Below, piece after piece: positions 11,330 to 21,693 of a stretch of DNA of 64,000 nucleotides. Under the pieces are notes generated by a model, which did no database searches, was not told the DNA's origin, and saw only the letters and a list, made by a program, of their open reading frames with translations. The position numbers and the translations under genes are program-made. Location: contig JAINUG010000047.1 of NCBI GenBank assembly GCA_029706075.1, positions 1,434,675 through 1,498,674 of the forward strand, given 5' to 3'. The DNA comes from Aldrovandia affinis (taxonomy: Eukaryota > Chordata > Actinopteri > Notacanthiformes > Halosauridae). Position 1 is the stretch's first letter. Each line of letters opens with the position of its first letter.

Positions 11330-12330
11330 AGCGAGTTGCAGTAGTCCAAGCGGGACAGTACCATTGCTTGGACCAGGAGCTGGGTAGAGTACGTGGTAAG
11401 GAAGGGACGGATTCTCCTGATGTTATACAGGAAGAATCTGCACGCCCGGCTTACCGCTGCGATGTTCTTTGATAGGGACAGCCTGTTGTCCATCACCACA
11501 CCGAGATTCTTCGCGCAGGGTGATGATGTCACCAAGGTGTCACCTAGAGAAATGGAGAAATCAAGGTGGGGAGAGTTTACAGCAGGAATAAAGATTAGTT
11601 CTGTTTTACCTGGGTTGAGCTTTAGGTGGTGACTGTCCATCCAGCTCTGAATGTCCCTCAGGCAAGCAGAGATGCGGGTAGAGACCTGAGTGTCTGATGG
11701 GGAGAAGGAGAGAAAGAGTTGAGTGTCATAAGCATAATAATGGTAGGATAAGCCGTGGGCAGAGATTACAGAGCCAAGGGATCGGGTGTACAGAGAGAAG
11801 AGAAGGGGGCTGAGGACTGAGCCCTGTGGAACCCCGGTGGGGAGGGAGCAAGGCGGTGATACTTTACCAGCCCAGGCGACCTGGAAGGAGCGACCGGAGA
11901 GGTATGATTCGATCAAGGCGAGGGCTGTACCACAGATCCCTGATGCTGCCAGGGAGGACAGGAGGATGGAGTGCTCCACAGTGTCGAAGGCAGCAGGGTC
12001 AGGATGGAGGAGAGGGACGCTGCTCGTGCGGTGTGAAGTGCCTCATTGACCGAGAGGAGAGTGGTTTCTGTCGAGTGTCCAGGTCTGAAGCCGGACTGGT
12101 GGGGGTCCAGCAGGTTATTTTCTGTGAAGAAAGCAGAGAGTTGGTTAGATACAGTTATTTCGAGGGTTTTAGACAGGATGGGGAGGAGATACACTGGGCG
12201 ATAATTCTGAGGGGTCTAGAGTGGGTTTTTTCAGCAGAGGGGTGATGTGGGCCCTTTTGAAGGGTGAGGGGAAACAACCAGAAGGGGGGGACCAGATCAA
12301 GGAACTGGGGTTGGCGTGAGGGTTGATGGG
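11330..12330 (-). pseudogene. LINE reverse transcriptase fragment (L2/CR1-like), element 1
   Basis: The minus strand reads through non-LTR reverse transcriptase motifs in order: SGFRPGHSTET (about 12085), then GVPQGSVLSPLLFSLY (about 11820). The catalytic box is mutated to YYAYDTQLF where YADDTQ is expected. KLNPGKTELIF and LDYCNSL follow. Frame changes near 11980 break the frame. The match ends abruptly at about 11330, so the 3' part is missing. Clade assignment (L2/CR1-like) is from motif style only. Confidence 0.85.
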
Positions 12331-13870
12331 GGCAGCTCACACTTCTCGCAGGATCTAGGGATCGGGGGCAGGTGGCCCTGAGTCAGAGGCCGAGGCAGAG
12401 AAGAGAAGAGAAGAGGACATGCAGTCAGAAAAAATAAAAAATAAAAACCAGTGCTATAGCCAGTAGCATTATGTAAGAGCAGGGGAGCACAATCATAGGA
12501 AATATACAGATAGCCCCGACAGGTGTAAGCTATGGCAGCATATCTAGTAGGAGAGGGACAGAATACACGCAGCCTAGAGTTCCAAACCATCCACACCCGA
12601 TCAAGGATAAAGTATGGAAAGTTTCTCACTCCATAAGACACTAGGGCACGGCCTTCTCCATCTCTCCACCTAGACTATCTGAAAAGATATGTTTTTAATC
12701 TAGACTTAAAAATTGAAACTGTGTCCGAATCCCTAACATGTCTTAGTAAACCATTCAGCAGAGGAGCTCTAAAAGAGAAGGCTCTACCACCAGCTGTGCT
12801 TTTCAAAATTCTAGGGAGTAATAGATGGCCGGCTTCTTGTGAACGAAGCAGTCGTGTCGGCTTATAAGGGGCAGTCATTTTGGTCAGATATATAGGTGGA
12901 AGTCCGTTCACTGCTTTAAAAACTTTAAAAGCAACAGTACTTTATAATCAGCCCGATATTTAACAGGAAGCCAATGTACTGATGCTAACACAGGAGTAAT
13001 GTGCTCATACTTCTTGGATCTAGTCAAAAACGCGCCGCTGTATTCTGTACTAGTTGAAGACTCTTTAGAGAGCTACTAGAGGAGCCAGATAATAAGGCAT
13101 TACAATAGTCTAGCCTCGATGCCACAAAAACATGCATCAAGGTTTTTGCATCCTCTAATGACAGAATGTGACAAGATTTTGCTATGTTTCTTAGGTGAAA
13201 GAAAGCTACTCTGGAAGTGTTTTTAATATGAGTGTCAAATGTAAGATCCTGATCAATAATAAAACCAAGGTTCTTGACCATTAGACTTGATGCAACTATG
13301 CAATCAACTGCATTTAACTGCAGATCCAACTTGTTCCTTAATTTTTTGGGGCCCAACACCATCATCTCTGTTTTATCTGAATTTAAAAGCAAGAAATGTA
13401 CTGTCATCCAATTCTTTATATCAGAGATACAAGCCTCTAATTGAGTGAGTTGAAGTATTTCACGTGGTTTCATTAATATGTACAGCTGTGTATCATCTGC
13501 ATAGCAATGGGAATTCACACCATGTTTACGAATAACATTACCGAGTGGTAGCCAGTATAATGAGAACAGTAATGGTCCCAGCACTGAGCCTTGTGGAATA
13601 CCATATTTAACCTGAGAGTAGTCAGAGAACTCATGATCTAATTGCACAAACTGAAACCTGTCTGATAAGTATGATGTAAACCATGAGAGTGCCACTCTCC
13701 AGTGCCACTGTCCACACAAACCAACCAGGTTTTCTAGCCTGTGAAGGAGAATCTGGTGGTCAATAGTGTCAAAAGCAGCACTTATGTCAAGGGGCACTAG
13801 AACAGAAACACAATCAGTATCCAATGCTAACAGTAAGTCATTTACAACTTTAATAAGTGCCGTCTCAGTG
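12331..13870 (-). pseudogene. LINE reverse transcriptase, 3' half of element 2 (L2/CR1-like)
   Basis: The frame 13824-13024 carries the RT palm and thumb: [29 protein letters not shown], intact [21 protein letters not shown] and RLDYCNALL. The LINE C-terminal tail (PPIYLTKMTAPYKPTR..., FKSRLKTYLF) follows in another frame, 12911-12675. About 12331-12660 has no coding signal and is probably its 3' untranslated region. The 5' half of the same LINE resumes at 21177, because a Gmr1-like element inserted at 13870/21172 with duplicated CAGTG. Confidence 0.88.
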
Positions 13871-14330
13871 TGTCACACGCCACGTGACAATCCCTGGACG
13901 GAATAGAGCAGTCTGGAAACAGGGGTGGAGCTTTTCGGTCTACGGACCGGACTTTTATTATTTCCCTTTAAACGTTCTCTGTTTTCCCGACACGGGCAGA
14001 GAAGCAGACCGAGTTACACAAATTAACAAATAAACAAAACTAAATCTGTCCGTCCCCTCATGGGCTCGGGACACAAAACAATAGACTTTAAACCACAACA
14101 AAACTTGTCTTTGACTTTGACTTTTGACTTTCTTTCACTTTCTTTCACTTTTCTTTCTCCTCGGTCTCCCACGCCTTTTCCTTCCTTGTTCCAGCCACCT
14201 ACTGAAGAGAGCAGAGCAGTTTTCAAGCACACCGATGTGATTAGTAAACCCCAGACGTGCGTTGGCTGCTCTGCCAGTAGGCGTGGCCGCTAATCGCCCT
14301 GATCCGCTGCCGAGACCGACGCCTTCCACA
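13871..14330 (-). repeat. 3' LTR of the Gmr1-like element
   Basis: A 460-bp LTR read on plus from TGTCACACGCCACGTGACA to CCTTCCACA. Its region 14150-14330 matches 20986-21171 closely. Unlike the 5' copy it is full length. Confidence 0.9.
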
Positions 14331-14335
14331 CCCCT

Positions 14336-15348
14336 CCATCGCCAGAATGTGGCCAGGGCCCATTCGGTTCGACAGACTCCCCCTCCCTGGAGAGGAAGTC
14401 TGCGCACCCATTCGCGGACCCTGGCCGATGGATCACTCGGAAGCAAAAGGGCTGTAATGCAAGATACCACCGAGTGATCCTTGAGTTGGTGTCCTTCATT
14501 TTGTGTAGCCACTGGAGGGGTGCATGGTCGGTATAGAGGGTAAAGGTCTTGCCCAGGAGATAGTACCTGAGGGTGAGAGAGGCCCACTTGATCGCCAAAC
14601 ACTCTTTCTCTATTGCGCTGTAGCGGGCCTCTCTTGGAGAAAGCTTCCGACTGATGTAACATATCGGTCGCTCCTCCCCCCCACGCTCCTGGGACAAGAC
14701 TGCCCCCAGCCCCCTATCCGAGGTGTCGGTCTGCAAAATAAAAGGCAGGGAGAAATCAGGGCTGATTAGCAGAGGGCCGCCACATAGAATCGCTTTTATC
14801 CTCACGAACGCCGCCTGACACTGCTCCGTCCACTGGACCGGATCTGAGGCTCCCTTTTGGGTGAGATCAGTTAGGGAACTGGCTAGTGCCGAAAAGCTAG
14901 GAATAAACCAGCGATAATAATTTGCCAGTCCCAAAAAGGATCTCACCTGTTTTTTTGACTTGGGTTGTGGGCAGGCAGAAATGGCCGCGGTTTTATCAAT
15001 CAAAGGTCGGACCTGCCCCCCGCCCAAGAGGAACCCCAGATACCGTACCTCTCTCCGCCCAATAGCGCACTTGCCTGGGTTAGCAGTGAGCCCCGCTCCC
15101 CTCAGCGTCTGTAGGACGGCCCGCAAATGCTGCATATGCCGCTCCCAATCATTGCTATAGATGACAATGTCATCCAAATATGCTGCGGCATATGCAGCAT
15201 GCGGTCGAAGTAGCCTATCCATTAGGTGCTGAAAGGTGGCCGGAGCCCCATGCAGACCGAAAGGCAAGGTCAGGAATTGGTGTAAGCCAAACGGAGTAGA
15301 GAACTTTTCCCTGGACACTGGAGACAAGAGAATCTGCCAGTAGCCCTT
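14336..15348 (-). pseudogene. Gmr1-like RT (C-terminal half) and RNase H
   Basis: The frame begins inside the RT palm (KGYWQIL, then STPFGLHQFLTLPFGL) and includes the catalytic YLDDIVIYS, FLGLANYYRWF and RNase H motifs QTDTSDRGLGAVLS, EKECLAIKW and YTDHAPLQW. It ends in HRPGSANGCADFLSREGE and is followed at once by the polypurine tract and LTR. No integrase lies downstream, confirming that integrase sits upstream in this element. The N-terminal half of RT continues at 17837, beyond the nested DNA element. Confidence 0.92.
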
Positions 15349-17836
15349 ACCCTACGTTCTAACAGGGAGCGATTCGGCAACGAGTTGTGGGAAATGCATT
15401 GATTCTCTATGAGAGTGTGCGACTTCCGGCGACTGTGGCCAACAGGTCCTATTTCCCGATTAATCGGCGTTTCGGTGTCCCAGAAAAGTTCAAATTTCTG
15501 AACTTTCCGGGAAAGTTGCCCGGTAAGAGCCAATCAAATTAATGTCTTGCTGTTTTTACCTTCCACGTGGAAACCAACACAAAACCGACATCGTTCCGAC
15601 ACTTCAACATGGAGGAGAAACTGATAGCAGCGGTCTGCAATACTCCCATACTGTACAATGTTTCCCTGCAGGAGTACAGGGACAAAAAAAAAAATGACGC
15701 TTGGACAGCGGTGGCAGCAGTTGTTTGTTTCCCTGGTCAGTTTTCAATTCAAGTCAATTCCTTTTTATTAATTGGTAACGTTATAGATGCGGCTATAGAG
15801 GCATACGCGAGTGACGGAGGGTCTTGTAATTAGCCAAAACCATTGCAGCAACGTGTTTGGAATAGATTGTATGATAGTAAAACGTTATTTATTTTATTTA
15901 TTTAACCTTTATTTAGCCAGGCAAAAGTTATGCACAGTTTATTCCGTCGCACATGGTTTTGGATATCATATACCAGCGCAGCTAAGCTAGCTAGCACCCA
16001 TATTACAATAACGATGTGTTAATAATTATATACCATAACTGAGCTATGTAGATTTATCAAATTAGCTAGCTAGCTACTTGTGATTAAAACAAAAGAAACG
16101 GAAAAGACGTAGACATGGTAGGCTAGGTAGAAAATATTTAATATAAAGACAGCTGATCATACAGTGTAACAAATCTAGCCTGCCTAGCTAGCTGCTTTCC
16201 TTTTCCCTCAATGCATTTCAGTACAGTGTAACGCCATAATCCCCTCTTCTCTCTATGACATGTTGATCTGATATGCTCCTACCTGTATAGATAAATACTT
16301 CTGTCATGGTGTACTGTAAAAAAGATGGTGAAGTTGTAGTATATCAATGACTGAATAAAGTGTTCATGACTAAACATACAGTAATATAAAAATGTTTTCC
16401 AGTTGATGTTTGCCGCAAAGTGGGAAAAGCCTACGGACCATCTACAGGAGGGAGATGAACAAGGAGAAGACGAAGAAGAGGAGTGGGGCTGGAGCAGTGG
16501 TTCAGCGGCCATGGCGCTACACCGAAGTGATGTCCTTCCTTCACCCTTTCATTCAGGAAAGGGAAACAAGTGGGAACATGGAGGATGATGAGGGAGAAGA
16601 GAAAACAGGCAGGAGTCACCAGAGGCAGTGCTTGAGATAGAGGGAGAAAGTCAGACCCCAGCCACCACGCAAGAAAGAGAGGGCTCACAGAGAGAATGGA
16701 GAGAAGACATTACTGTGGTGGCAGGCCCATGTACACCAACTGAAGTCCCAGCCAAAAGAGAAAGGTGGCGAAGTCAATGTCCCCATTTGAATGTCATCTC
16801 GTTGAGGCTATCAATGCTACAGGGGCACAGGAAGAAGATGATGAGGATATGCTTTTCTTTAAAAGCATGTTGCCATCTATTAAGAGGCTTTCTGGTCCCC
16901 GAAGAGCAGCAATGAAAATAAAATTTCTCCAGCTTATGTTTGAGGCAGAGTACAGCCAGGCTGATGAATAGACCGGCCTATCAGATACACGAATGTGCAC
17001 TTTTTATAAGCACTCATTTGTTTTTATGTTAAAATTTGTTACAGGATGCCCTTTATTTATTTGTTAAAGAATACTCTTTTCGGCTTTGTTCTTCTGAGGC
17101 TGAAACAGAGATGTGTATTTGGAATGGTCTATAAATGGTTGTGTTTTACATTGCAAAACAATAAAGACTTTTTTTAAAGTTTCAAGTCATCCTATTTATT
17201 ATATAATATTGGGGACATGGGTCAACTAGTTGTTGCTATACAGTGGCTGTATGTGACATTTGAATAGGGATGGTTCTAAATATGAATATTGTAAGAAATA
17301 TGGCAGCGCTCTGATCTTGATGAAGGTTTTATTTCGTTAGCGACAGTGACAAAGTAAATGACGGGTAATACAAGAATATCAGCAAGCACTCTGGACTCAG
17401 CCGAGTTCGTCTCTGAATGTATTTCTCCCAACTCAATGGCTCTAGAATACTCTAGTGTGTGATTTATTCACTCTATTGTATTGCTAATGTCTCTTCGTGC
17501 TGCCGGCGGGTCTGCAAAATTCTGTGGACCCACACACGGGACCTCCGGCGTTTGCAGCGCAAGTACAAAGCCGCAATTACTAAAAGCCTTCTGCGTTTCA
17601 GTTTATCGTTCATAATTGAAGGAAACAATACTGCTAGCCAACTACTATTTCCAATACAGATTCTCAAAAACCGATGATGAACTATTCGTTTTACGATGCC
17701 AAAAAATTGTAAGCACGTCGGAAGCATTTTTGAGGACGCCAGTCAAGCGCGGTGAACGCCCACTGGGCAATTTATTCGCCTAGCATCGCCTAGCATCGCT
17801 CCCTGTTAGAACGTAGGGTAAGGGTTAGGGTTAGGG
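15349..17836 (+). mobile_element. DNA element carrying a broken MADF-BESS gene (PIF/Harbinger-like?)
   Basis: Perfect 25-bp terminal inverted repeats lie at 15349-15373 and 17795-17819 (outer part ACCCTACGTTCTAACAGGG). The right end continues outward as telomere-like (TTAGGG)n to 17836, then TTAA. The insertion splits an RT codon run (STLDLT / KGYWQIL). The matching left outer end is missing, apparently lost by deletion between two CCCTT words. The interior encodes MADF and BESS domain pieces but no transposase. MADF accessory proteins are known from PIF/Harbinger elements, whose duplication is TTA-like; TTAA would instead suit piggyBac or Kolobok. Superfamily is therefore unresolved. Confidence 0.75.
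15609..16971 (+). pseudogene. MADF-BESS (Myb/SANT-like) protein, frameshifted
   Basis: A first exon-like segment (15609-about 15735) begins MEEKLIAAVCNTPILYN and continues to DAWTAVAAVV, the first helices of a MADF DNA-binding domain. The rest of MADF (KSLRTIYRREMNKEKTKKRS) lies at about 16410-16640, after an intron-like gap, with a frame change near its start. A BESS-type interaction motif (FFKSMLPSIKRL...RAAMKIKFLQL) is at 16840-16971, in a third frame, ending in a stop at 16969-16971. MADF-BESS proteins bind DNA and associate through BESS. A poly(A) signal AATAAA lies near 17159. The frame breaks indicate a dead copy. Confidence 0.65.
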
Positions 17837-17840
17837 TTAA
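17819..17840 (+). repeat. short telomere-like (TTAGGG)n tract at a transposon end
   Basis: The sequence from 17819 is TAAGGG followed by two TTAGGG units, then TTAA. It lies outside the perfect 25-bp inverted repeat and abuts resumed RT coding sequence (ATCCAGTGTCGAG, STLDL on minus). It may be the outermost inverted repeat of the DNA element. Confidence 0.7.
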
Positions 17841-18720
17841 ATCCAGTGTCGAGTAAAAGCGAGCAGTGCCCAACTGATCCAGCAGCTCATCAACCCGGGG
17901 CATTGGATAGGCATCGAATTTCAATACTGCGTTAACTTTCCTGTAGTCCACACAGAATCGAACAGACCCATCAGGCTTAGGTACAAGCACAATGGGGCTG
18001 CTGTTAGCGTGTATCAAAGGAGGTGTCGGTGAGGAGGCAAAATACTAAGACCAAATAATCCTTAACTCAGAATTTATTAGAGACAAGTAGAAAGTAACAA
18101 GGATCAAAAGAAAACTACACAAATCTCCCAACTGATTTGTAGAGCCGTCTTTCGGGAAGCGCTTCTGGCGGCGAGCTTCAAACTTCGTCTTTTCCCCCCT
18201 CAGGTCCTTGCTGATTGGCTGACCCCCTTCGGTTCAGGCTCTCCAATCAGCAACAAGTTACATCATCTGTCTTCGAAGACAGTGGGCATTGTCTTCGTTC
18301 TTATCTTAACCTTGTGAAAACAGGTGCAAGATTAAGAAAACAGGGCCCCCCGAGCTAGTCTGCCACTTCTGCGAGAACAAAGGGTCATAGTTGCAAAACA
18401 TAATTTCTGTACATTAATTCACAGTCAGGTCAGAAGACAAACACACTAATAAATTCCCACACTGCACCAGTCACTACTAGATTCCTCCCATGTCCAGCAG
18501 TTTTTCCAATTCTTCCTGAACCACTTTTTTTTTGTGTTCAGGCAAGCGATATGGCCGACTCCTAATCACGGTGCCTGGCGGGGTCTGAATGTGGTGTTCA
18601 ATCAAGTCAGTTCGCCCGGGTAAGGGAGAAAACACGTCAGAAAAACAGCGCTGTAAATTACTCACCTCTGCCCGCTTTCCCGGCGTAAGATGGCTACCAA
18701 CAGGGACCGGAAGTCTCGTA
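17837..18720 (-). pseudogene. Gmr1-like RT (N-terminal half), interrupted by a solo LTR
   Basis: On minus, 18665-18480 reads LQRCFSDVFSPLPGRTDL...LPEHKKKVVQEELEKLLDMG, the N-terminal fingers of RT. After the solo LTR, 18001-17842 continues [20 protein letters not shown] and [20 protein letters not shown]. Removing the LTR and one CTGC duplication restores the run into the SSPIVLV motif. A local frame change and stops near 18475 indicate decay before or after the LTR arrived. Confidence 0.85.
18002..18461 (-). mobile_element. solo retroviral LTR nested in the Gmr1-like RT
   Basis: This 460-bp LTR (minus-strand TGTGGGAA...GCTAACA) is flanked by perfect 4-bp duplications CTGC at 17998-18001 and 18462-18465. 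It is related to the retroviral LTRs at 23100-23414 and 31016-31485 and shares their palindrome CTGTCTTCGAAGACAG and paired CCAAT boxes, but is clearly more diverged than those two are from each other. Internal sequence was lost by LTR-LTR recombination. Confidence 0.9.
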
Positions 18721-19089
18721 CTTTCAATTGGAATTTCCGGTCCTAGCTCATCTCAGGGATTTTCTGGCATGGCGAGCAAAACAGGGTCTACCACCTCCCA
18801 CCGTTTTAATAAATTTAGGTGGTATATCTGACGTGACCCACCTCTATCCGATCTCCCGGTTGAAACTTTCGCAATTGTGTCCCCCTGTTATATTGCCGTC
18901 TCTGTCGTTCCTGGGCCTGGAGCAAATGTTCTCGTGAAATTTGACCGAGTGAGTGCAGCTTTGCTCGTAGGTCCATGACGTATTGAATTTCATTTTCATT
19001 AAGTTTCTCTTAACAAATCCAGAATACCCCTGGGACGTCGCCCATATAATAATTCAAATGGGGAAAACCCGGTGGAGGCTTGGGGAACC

Positions 19090-19960
19090 TCTCTGATGAC
19101 AAACATCAGTGGATTAATTAGTTTGTCCCAATTCTTCAAATCGGTTTGAAAGAACTTCCACATCATGGATTTCAATGTCTGATTGAACCGCTCTACCAGT
19201 TTGTGGGTGGTATACGCTAGTTCGAAACGACTTGATGTCCAATAATGCGTACAGTTCCTTCAGTGTTCGTGACATAAATGAAGTGCCTTGATCAGTGAGA
19301 ATCTCTTTTGGAATTCCCACCCGGGAGAAAAAGTGGAACAACTCCTCCGCAATAGTCTTTGCAGATATATTGCAGAGGGGTACAGCCTCAGGGTATCACG
19401 TTGCATAATCTACGATAACTAATACAAAGCGGTACCCTTTGGCACTCCGATCAAATGGCCCGATAAGGTCCATTCCAATTCTTTCAAACGGGACCTCTAT
19501 TAATGGCAAGGGTTGCAATGGAGCTTTTGGGATTGCCGCTGGGTTTACTTTTGGGCATTCGGGGCACGTCGTACACCACCGACGGACGTTATCTCGAATG
19601 CCTGGCCAATAAAATCGAGCCAGTATCCGGAGTAGTGTTTTATCCTGTCCTAAATGACCCGCCATGGGGTTGCTATGAGCCGCCTGGAAAACCATTTCCC
19701 GACGGCTTTTGGGCAGCAATAAATGTGTAAGTTTTTCTCCTGTATAGACATCCCGACACAGGCGATACAGTTTATCTTGTAAAATACAAAAGTAGGGGTA
19801 TGTCACCACCCGCTCTGGGTCAAGCAGCTGGCCATCAATCTTAATCACTTGGTCAGCTACTCGACTGAGCGTTTCGTCCTGCGACTGTTCGAGGGAGAAA
19901 TCAGTCACTCTGGCGAATCGGGGAAGTCCGCCGGCCCCGCCCGCGTTTCCCCGAAGCAGC
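19090..19960 (-). pseudogene. Gmr1-like integrase
   Basis: The minus strand shows an HHCC zinc-binding domain (H-S-N-P-M-A-G-H ... CTTCPEC) followed by the core motif RIGMDLIGPFD (first Asp) in the frame ending at 19396. A second segment, 19341-19114, has GIPKEILTDQGTSFM (second Asp) and YHPQT. The two are in different frames, so the enzyme is dead. Integrase lies between protease and RT here, the reverse of ordinary gypsy order. Confidence 0.88.
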
Positions 19961-20545
19961 CTTTCGGTTACCTCGGGTTGTCGCAGAGATCGAGCCGACG
20001 GCGCCTCCCCTGGGTCGTCGTCATCTGTGACGTCATCCCCCCCAGTTGCTACAAGATGATAGCGAACACACCCCCATCGGGCCCCTTCCACAATCTCCTT
20101 TCTAACTATATCCTTAAAACCCGGCCAATCGTGTCCCAAAATCAGCGGAAGGGGAGTGCGAGGAGTAACCCCTGCCACCATGCTATGCTTTTTTCCCCCA
20201 ATATAAAATTCAATCCGGGTGGTTGGATAGTAGTGTACATCCCCGTGTACGCACCTTATCGCCACCTCTGTGAGCCTGTCCAATGCCTCGGGTTGAACCA
20301 GACGCTGATGCACAAGGGTGTGAGAACAACCTGTGTCCAACAGCGCCTGGATTGTTTTCCCTTTGATACTTACGGGTACCAAAAACAACTCTGCTGGTTC
20401 AGGGGAGTAGCGCTGGACAGCGGGGCATCCGGCGATGTTTACATCCATCAGGGGGCAATCCTCACGCATGTGGCCAGGACGCCCACTCTGCCAACAGTCC
20501 TGCCCCGCCGTCCGTGGCGACCCTAGGTGACCTGGAACAGAAAGG
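19961..20545 (-). pseudogene. Gmr1-like zinc knuckle and aspartic protease
   Basis: The minus strand reads a nucleocapsid zinc knuckle remnant DCWQSGRPGHMREDC, in which the second expected Cys is Ser. An aspartic protease follows with the active-site motif ALLDTGCSHTLV and a downstream ILGHDWPGF loop. The frame runs on into the integrase segment without a stop, a long surviving fusion frame of about 357 codons (20469-19396). Confidence 0.85.
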
Positions 20546-20578
20546 TTAGGACGATTAAAAGTGCGTTCTCGGGGGGGG

Positions 20579-20990
20579 TTATGACGGGGTTCGGGGAAGG
20601 GGGCGTAGACCTGGGTTGGGGTTGGGGCTGGGTATTAGATTGGAACTGGACTGGGGAAGACGGGGAACCGGGATGTCGGGGCGGTATCTATAAAATGGGC
20701 TTTTCAGCCCTTCAGCTCTCTGGGGAAGTCTCCCTGTATCCCCACTGACCGCCAGGTGATTCTCTGCCAGCTGGACGGCTGCAACCAGAGTGGCGGGTTG
20801 GTGGCATCGGAGCCAGTCCGCAGTCCCTTTCGGGAGCCCCGACGTGAACTGCTCCAATGCCACCTCTTGTATGATTTCCTCCGCTGTTCGGACTTCTGGC
20901 TGTAGCCACCGCCGGCAGGAGTCGAGGAGCTGTTGGGCGTAGGCGAAGGGATGCCCGACGTCGGCGAAGCGCAGATCGCGGAGTCTTTCT
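20579..20990 (-). pseudogene. Gmr1-like gag with SCAN-like capsid domain
   Basis: The minus-strand segment contains AQQLLDSCRRWLQPEVRTAEE, then IIQEVALEQFTSGLPKG and ADWLRCHQPATLVAAVQLAE. This is the pattern of the SCAN fold (CRRWL.PE...EQI...LVLEQFL..LP....WV). The vertebrate SCAN domain is reported to derive from the capsid of Gmr1-like retroelements. The gag N-terminus is missing because the 5' LTR is joined directly to this segment. Confidence 0.82.
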
Positions 20991-21171
20991 TTCTCCTCGG
21001 TCTCCCACGCCTTTTCCTTCCTTGTTCCAGTCACCTACTGAAGAGAGCAGAGCAGTTTTCAAGCACACCGATGTGATTAGTAAACCCCAGACCGGGCGTG
21101 CGTTGGCTGCTCTGCCAGTAGGAGTGGCCGCTAATCGCCCGGATCCGCTGCCGAGACCGACGCCTTCCACA
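20986..21171 (-). repeat. truncated 5' LTR of the Gmr1-like element
   Basis: About 186 bp matches 14150-14330 of the 3' LTR, ending CCTTCCACA next to the CAGTG duplication. The downstream LTR part, primer site and start of gag are deleted, with the junction near 'gagtctttctttctcc'. Without these the copy could not be reverse transcribed. Confidence 0.85.
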
Positions 21172-21176
21172 CAGTG

Positions 21177-21605
21177 CTATGGTTTGGTCTAAAACCTGAT
21201 TGTAGTGTTTCATACAGATTATTCGTTTTTAGGAAAGCAGTTAATTGTTGAGCTACAGATTTCAAAAAAAAAATTGACAAAAAGGGAAGATTTGAAATGG
21301 GCCTATAGTTCTTCAGAGTAACAGGATCACGATTTGGTTTCTTTAGAAGAGGCTTGATTACTGCCACTTTTAAAGACTTAGGTACGCAACCCAATAATAG
21401 AGATATATTTTTGATATCTAACATGGGCTGGCCTAGCACAGGCAAAAGCTCTTTAATAAACTTTGTTGGTATGGGATCTAACAGACATGTAGATGACTTG
21501 GAGGACATAACCAGTTTACTAAATTTGTCCAGATCCAAGGGAGTGAAAAACTCAAGGGTCTCTACGCAACCCTGCTCCTGATAGCCCTGTGCCATCTCGC
21601 TGTGC
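21177..21605 (-). pseudogene. LINE reverse transcriptase, 5' part of element 2
   Basis: The minus-strand frame reads FFTPLDLDKFSKLV, STCLLDPIPTKFIKELLP, NYRPISNLPFLS and SGFRPNHST, the N-terminal RT motifs. It stops at the Gmr1-like LTR and continues at 13870 downward. Upstream LINE sequence (endonuclease) was not seen, so the LINE is 5' truncated, as is usual. Confidence 0.88.
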
Positions 21606-21693
21606 TAGATATTGGAGTCGTGCAATGCAAGACAAGCATTTTATGATGATACATTTTTGCTAGCTACTATACTGAGGCATGATGCTATGATGC

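Larger units (their letters stand above)
13871..21171 (-). mobile_element. Gmr1-like Ty3/gypsy element with integrase before RT, multiply interrupted
   Basis: The element has TG...CA ends and perfect 5-bp target duplications CAGTG at 13866-13870 and 21172-21176. The duplication rejoins the two halves of a LINE reverse transcriptase. On the minus strand the order is truncated 5' LTR, SCAN-like capsid, zinc knuckle, protease, integrase, RT, RNase H, polypurine tract (14331-14340, reading GATGGAGGGG), 3' LTR. Integrase upstream of RT is copia-like and marks the Gmr1-like group of deuterostome gypsy elements. RT is interrupted twice, by a DNA element (15349-17836) and a solo retroviral LTR (18002-18461). 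Stops, frameshifts and a deletion in the 5' LTR add to the decay. Confidence 0.9.

Noticed and set aside
12297-12641. 114-codon minus frame as a possible gene.
   Set aside because: It lies in the position of a LINE 3' untranslated region, with low-complexity, chance-like composition.
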